A stretch of DNA of 64,000 bases from Clostridium arbusti SL206 (GTDB lineage: Bacteria > Bacillota > Clostridia > Clostridiales > Clostridiaceae), in the NCBI RefSeq assembly GCF_000246895.1, contig NZ_BAEV01000003.1:1-64000 (forward strand). Reading direction: 5' to 3'. The notes under the pieces are model-generated. The model saw only the letters and a list, made by a program, of their open reading frames with translations, did not search any database and had not been told where the DNA came from. Below are positions 63,792-64,000 of the stretch, piece by piece; position 1 is the stretch's first letter, and the number at the start of each line of letters is the position of its first letter. Made by a program: the position numbers and the translations under genes.

Positions 63792-64000
63792 TTACTTTTT
63801 CTCTACCACAAGCAAATTATATCCTTCATAATTAGTGTCAATATCTACTATTCTATGTCCTTCTTTTTCTACACTCTTTGGTACATTATCTATAGGTGCA
63901 CCATCATCTAAATAAAATCCTTTCTTATCTCCAGATTTTATTTTTGCTAATTCCACCTTAACTTTTACAAAGTTTATAGGACATTTTACTCCTCTAAAAT
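63792..64000 (-). CDS. TusA-like sulfurtransferase domain, C-terminal part
   Basis: The frame runs off the right edge and ends at TAA 63792-63794. The visible 68 residues start FRGVKCPINFVKVKVELAK, the TusA motif with its active Cys before Pro, then GDKKGFYLDDGAPIDNVPKS and a final strand. It may be a stand-alone TusA or a C-terminal domain of a larger sulfite reductase-type protein. It is the most upstream gene of the visible sulfate operon, 107 bases before metY. Confidence 0.8.
   Translation of the reverse strand, partial: FRGVKCPINFVKVKVELAKIKSGDKKGFYLDDGAPIDNVPKSVEKEGHRIVDIDTNYEGYNLLVVEKK

Overview
The window is low-G+C DNA with the coding style of a Clostridium sensu stricto: strong GGAGG-type ribosome binding sites, some TTG and GTG starts, AT-rich spacers and many intrinsic terminators. 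The order of the sulfate and haem genes at the right end resembles, from memory, the corresponding block of Clostridium acetobutylicum. I did not identify the species.

Left part (1-16.1 kb) is carbohydrate uptake and breakdown. It starts with the end of an AraC-type response regulator. An ABC sugar importer (binding lipoprotein and two permeases), an aldose 1-epimerase-like protein, an AraC regulator and a GH36 alpha-galactosidase follow. Two cre/LacI-like operators mark this group. Next comes a galactonate-type operon: a galactitol-family PTS (IIA, IIB, IIC) with galactonate dehydratase and a KDPG/KDPGal aldolase. It is preceded by a LevR-like sigma-54 activator and a very good -24/-12 promoter.

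Middle part: an amino-acid group (aminotransferase, RocB-like M20 peptidase, arginine deiminase/DDAH-like enzyme, 2-hydroxyacid dehydrogenase) at 16.5-21.8 kb; a PHP phosphoesterase, an RpiR regulator and a Gfo/Idh/MocA oxidoreductase at 22.3-25.4 kb; and a signalling block at 25.5-32.2 kb (CheR-like methyltransferase, large hybrid kinase, sugar-binding lipoprotein, receiver-kinase). At 32.4-35.2 kb an AraC regulator faces a nitroreductase and a short-chain dehydrogenase of clearly higher G+C, close to a tRNA-Trp gene. Then follow a zinc-ribbon protein, a frameshifted TroA/ZnuA-like lipoprotein, a tandem HD-GYP protein, tsaE-tsaB-rimI, ribU under an FMN riboswitch, tex, an M28 peptidase, a CNNM/CorC protein and an HxlR/nitroreductase pair.

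Right part (47.8-64 kb, nearly all on the minus strand) runs from a TusA-like protein through metY-like, cysC, AprA/AprB-like reductase, an ABC transporter, cysD and a cysN-cysC fusion into hemA, hemC, cobA-hemD and hemL, then galT. It joins sulfate uptake, activation and reduction to the tetrapyrrole route that supplies siroheme for sulfite reductase. hemB and the precorrin-2 dehydrogenase are not in the window.

Five copies of a 159-160 bp element with imperfect terminal and whole-length inverted repeats (MITE-like) lie between genes at 16.3, 22.1, 43.4, 50.2 and 58.6 kb. Two of them supply the stop codon of the adjoining gene.
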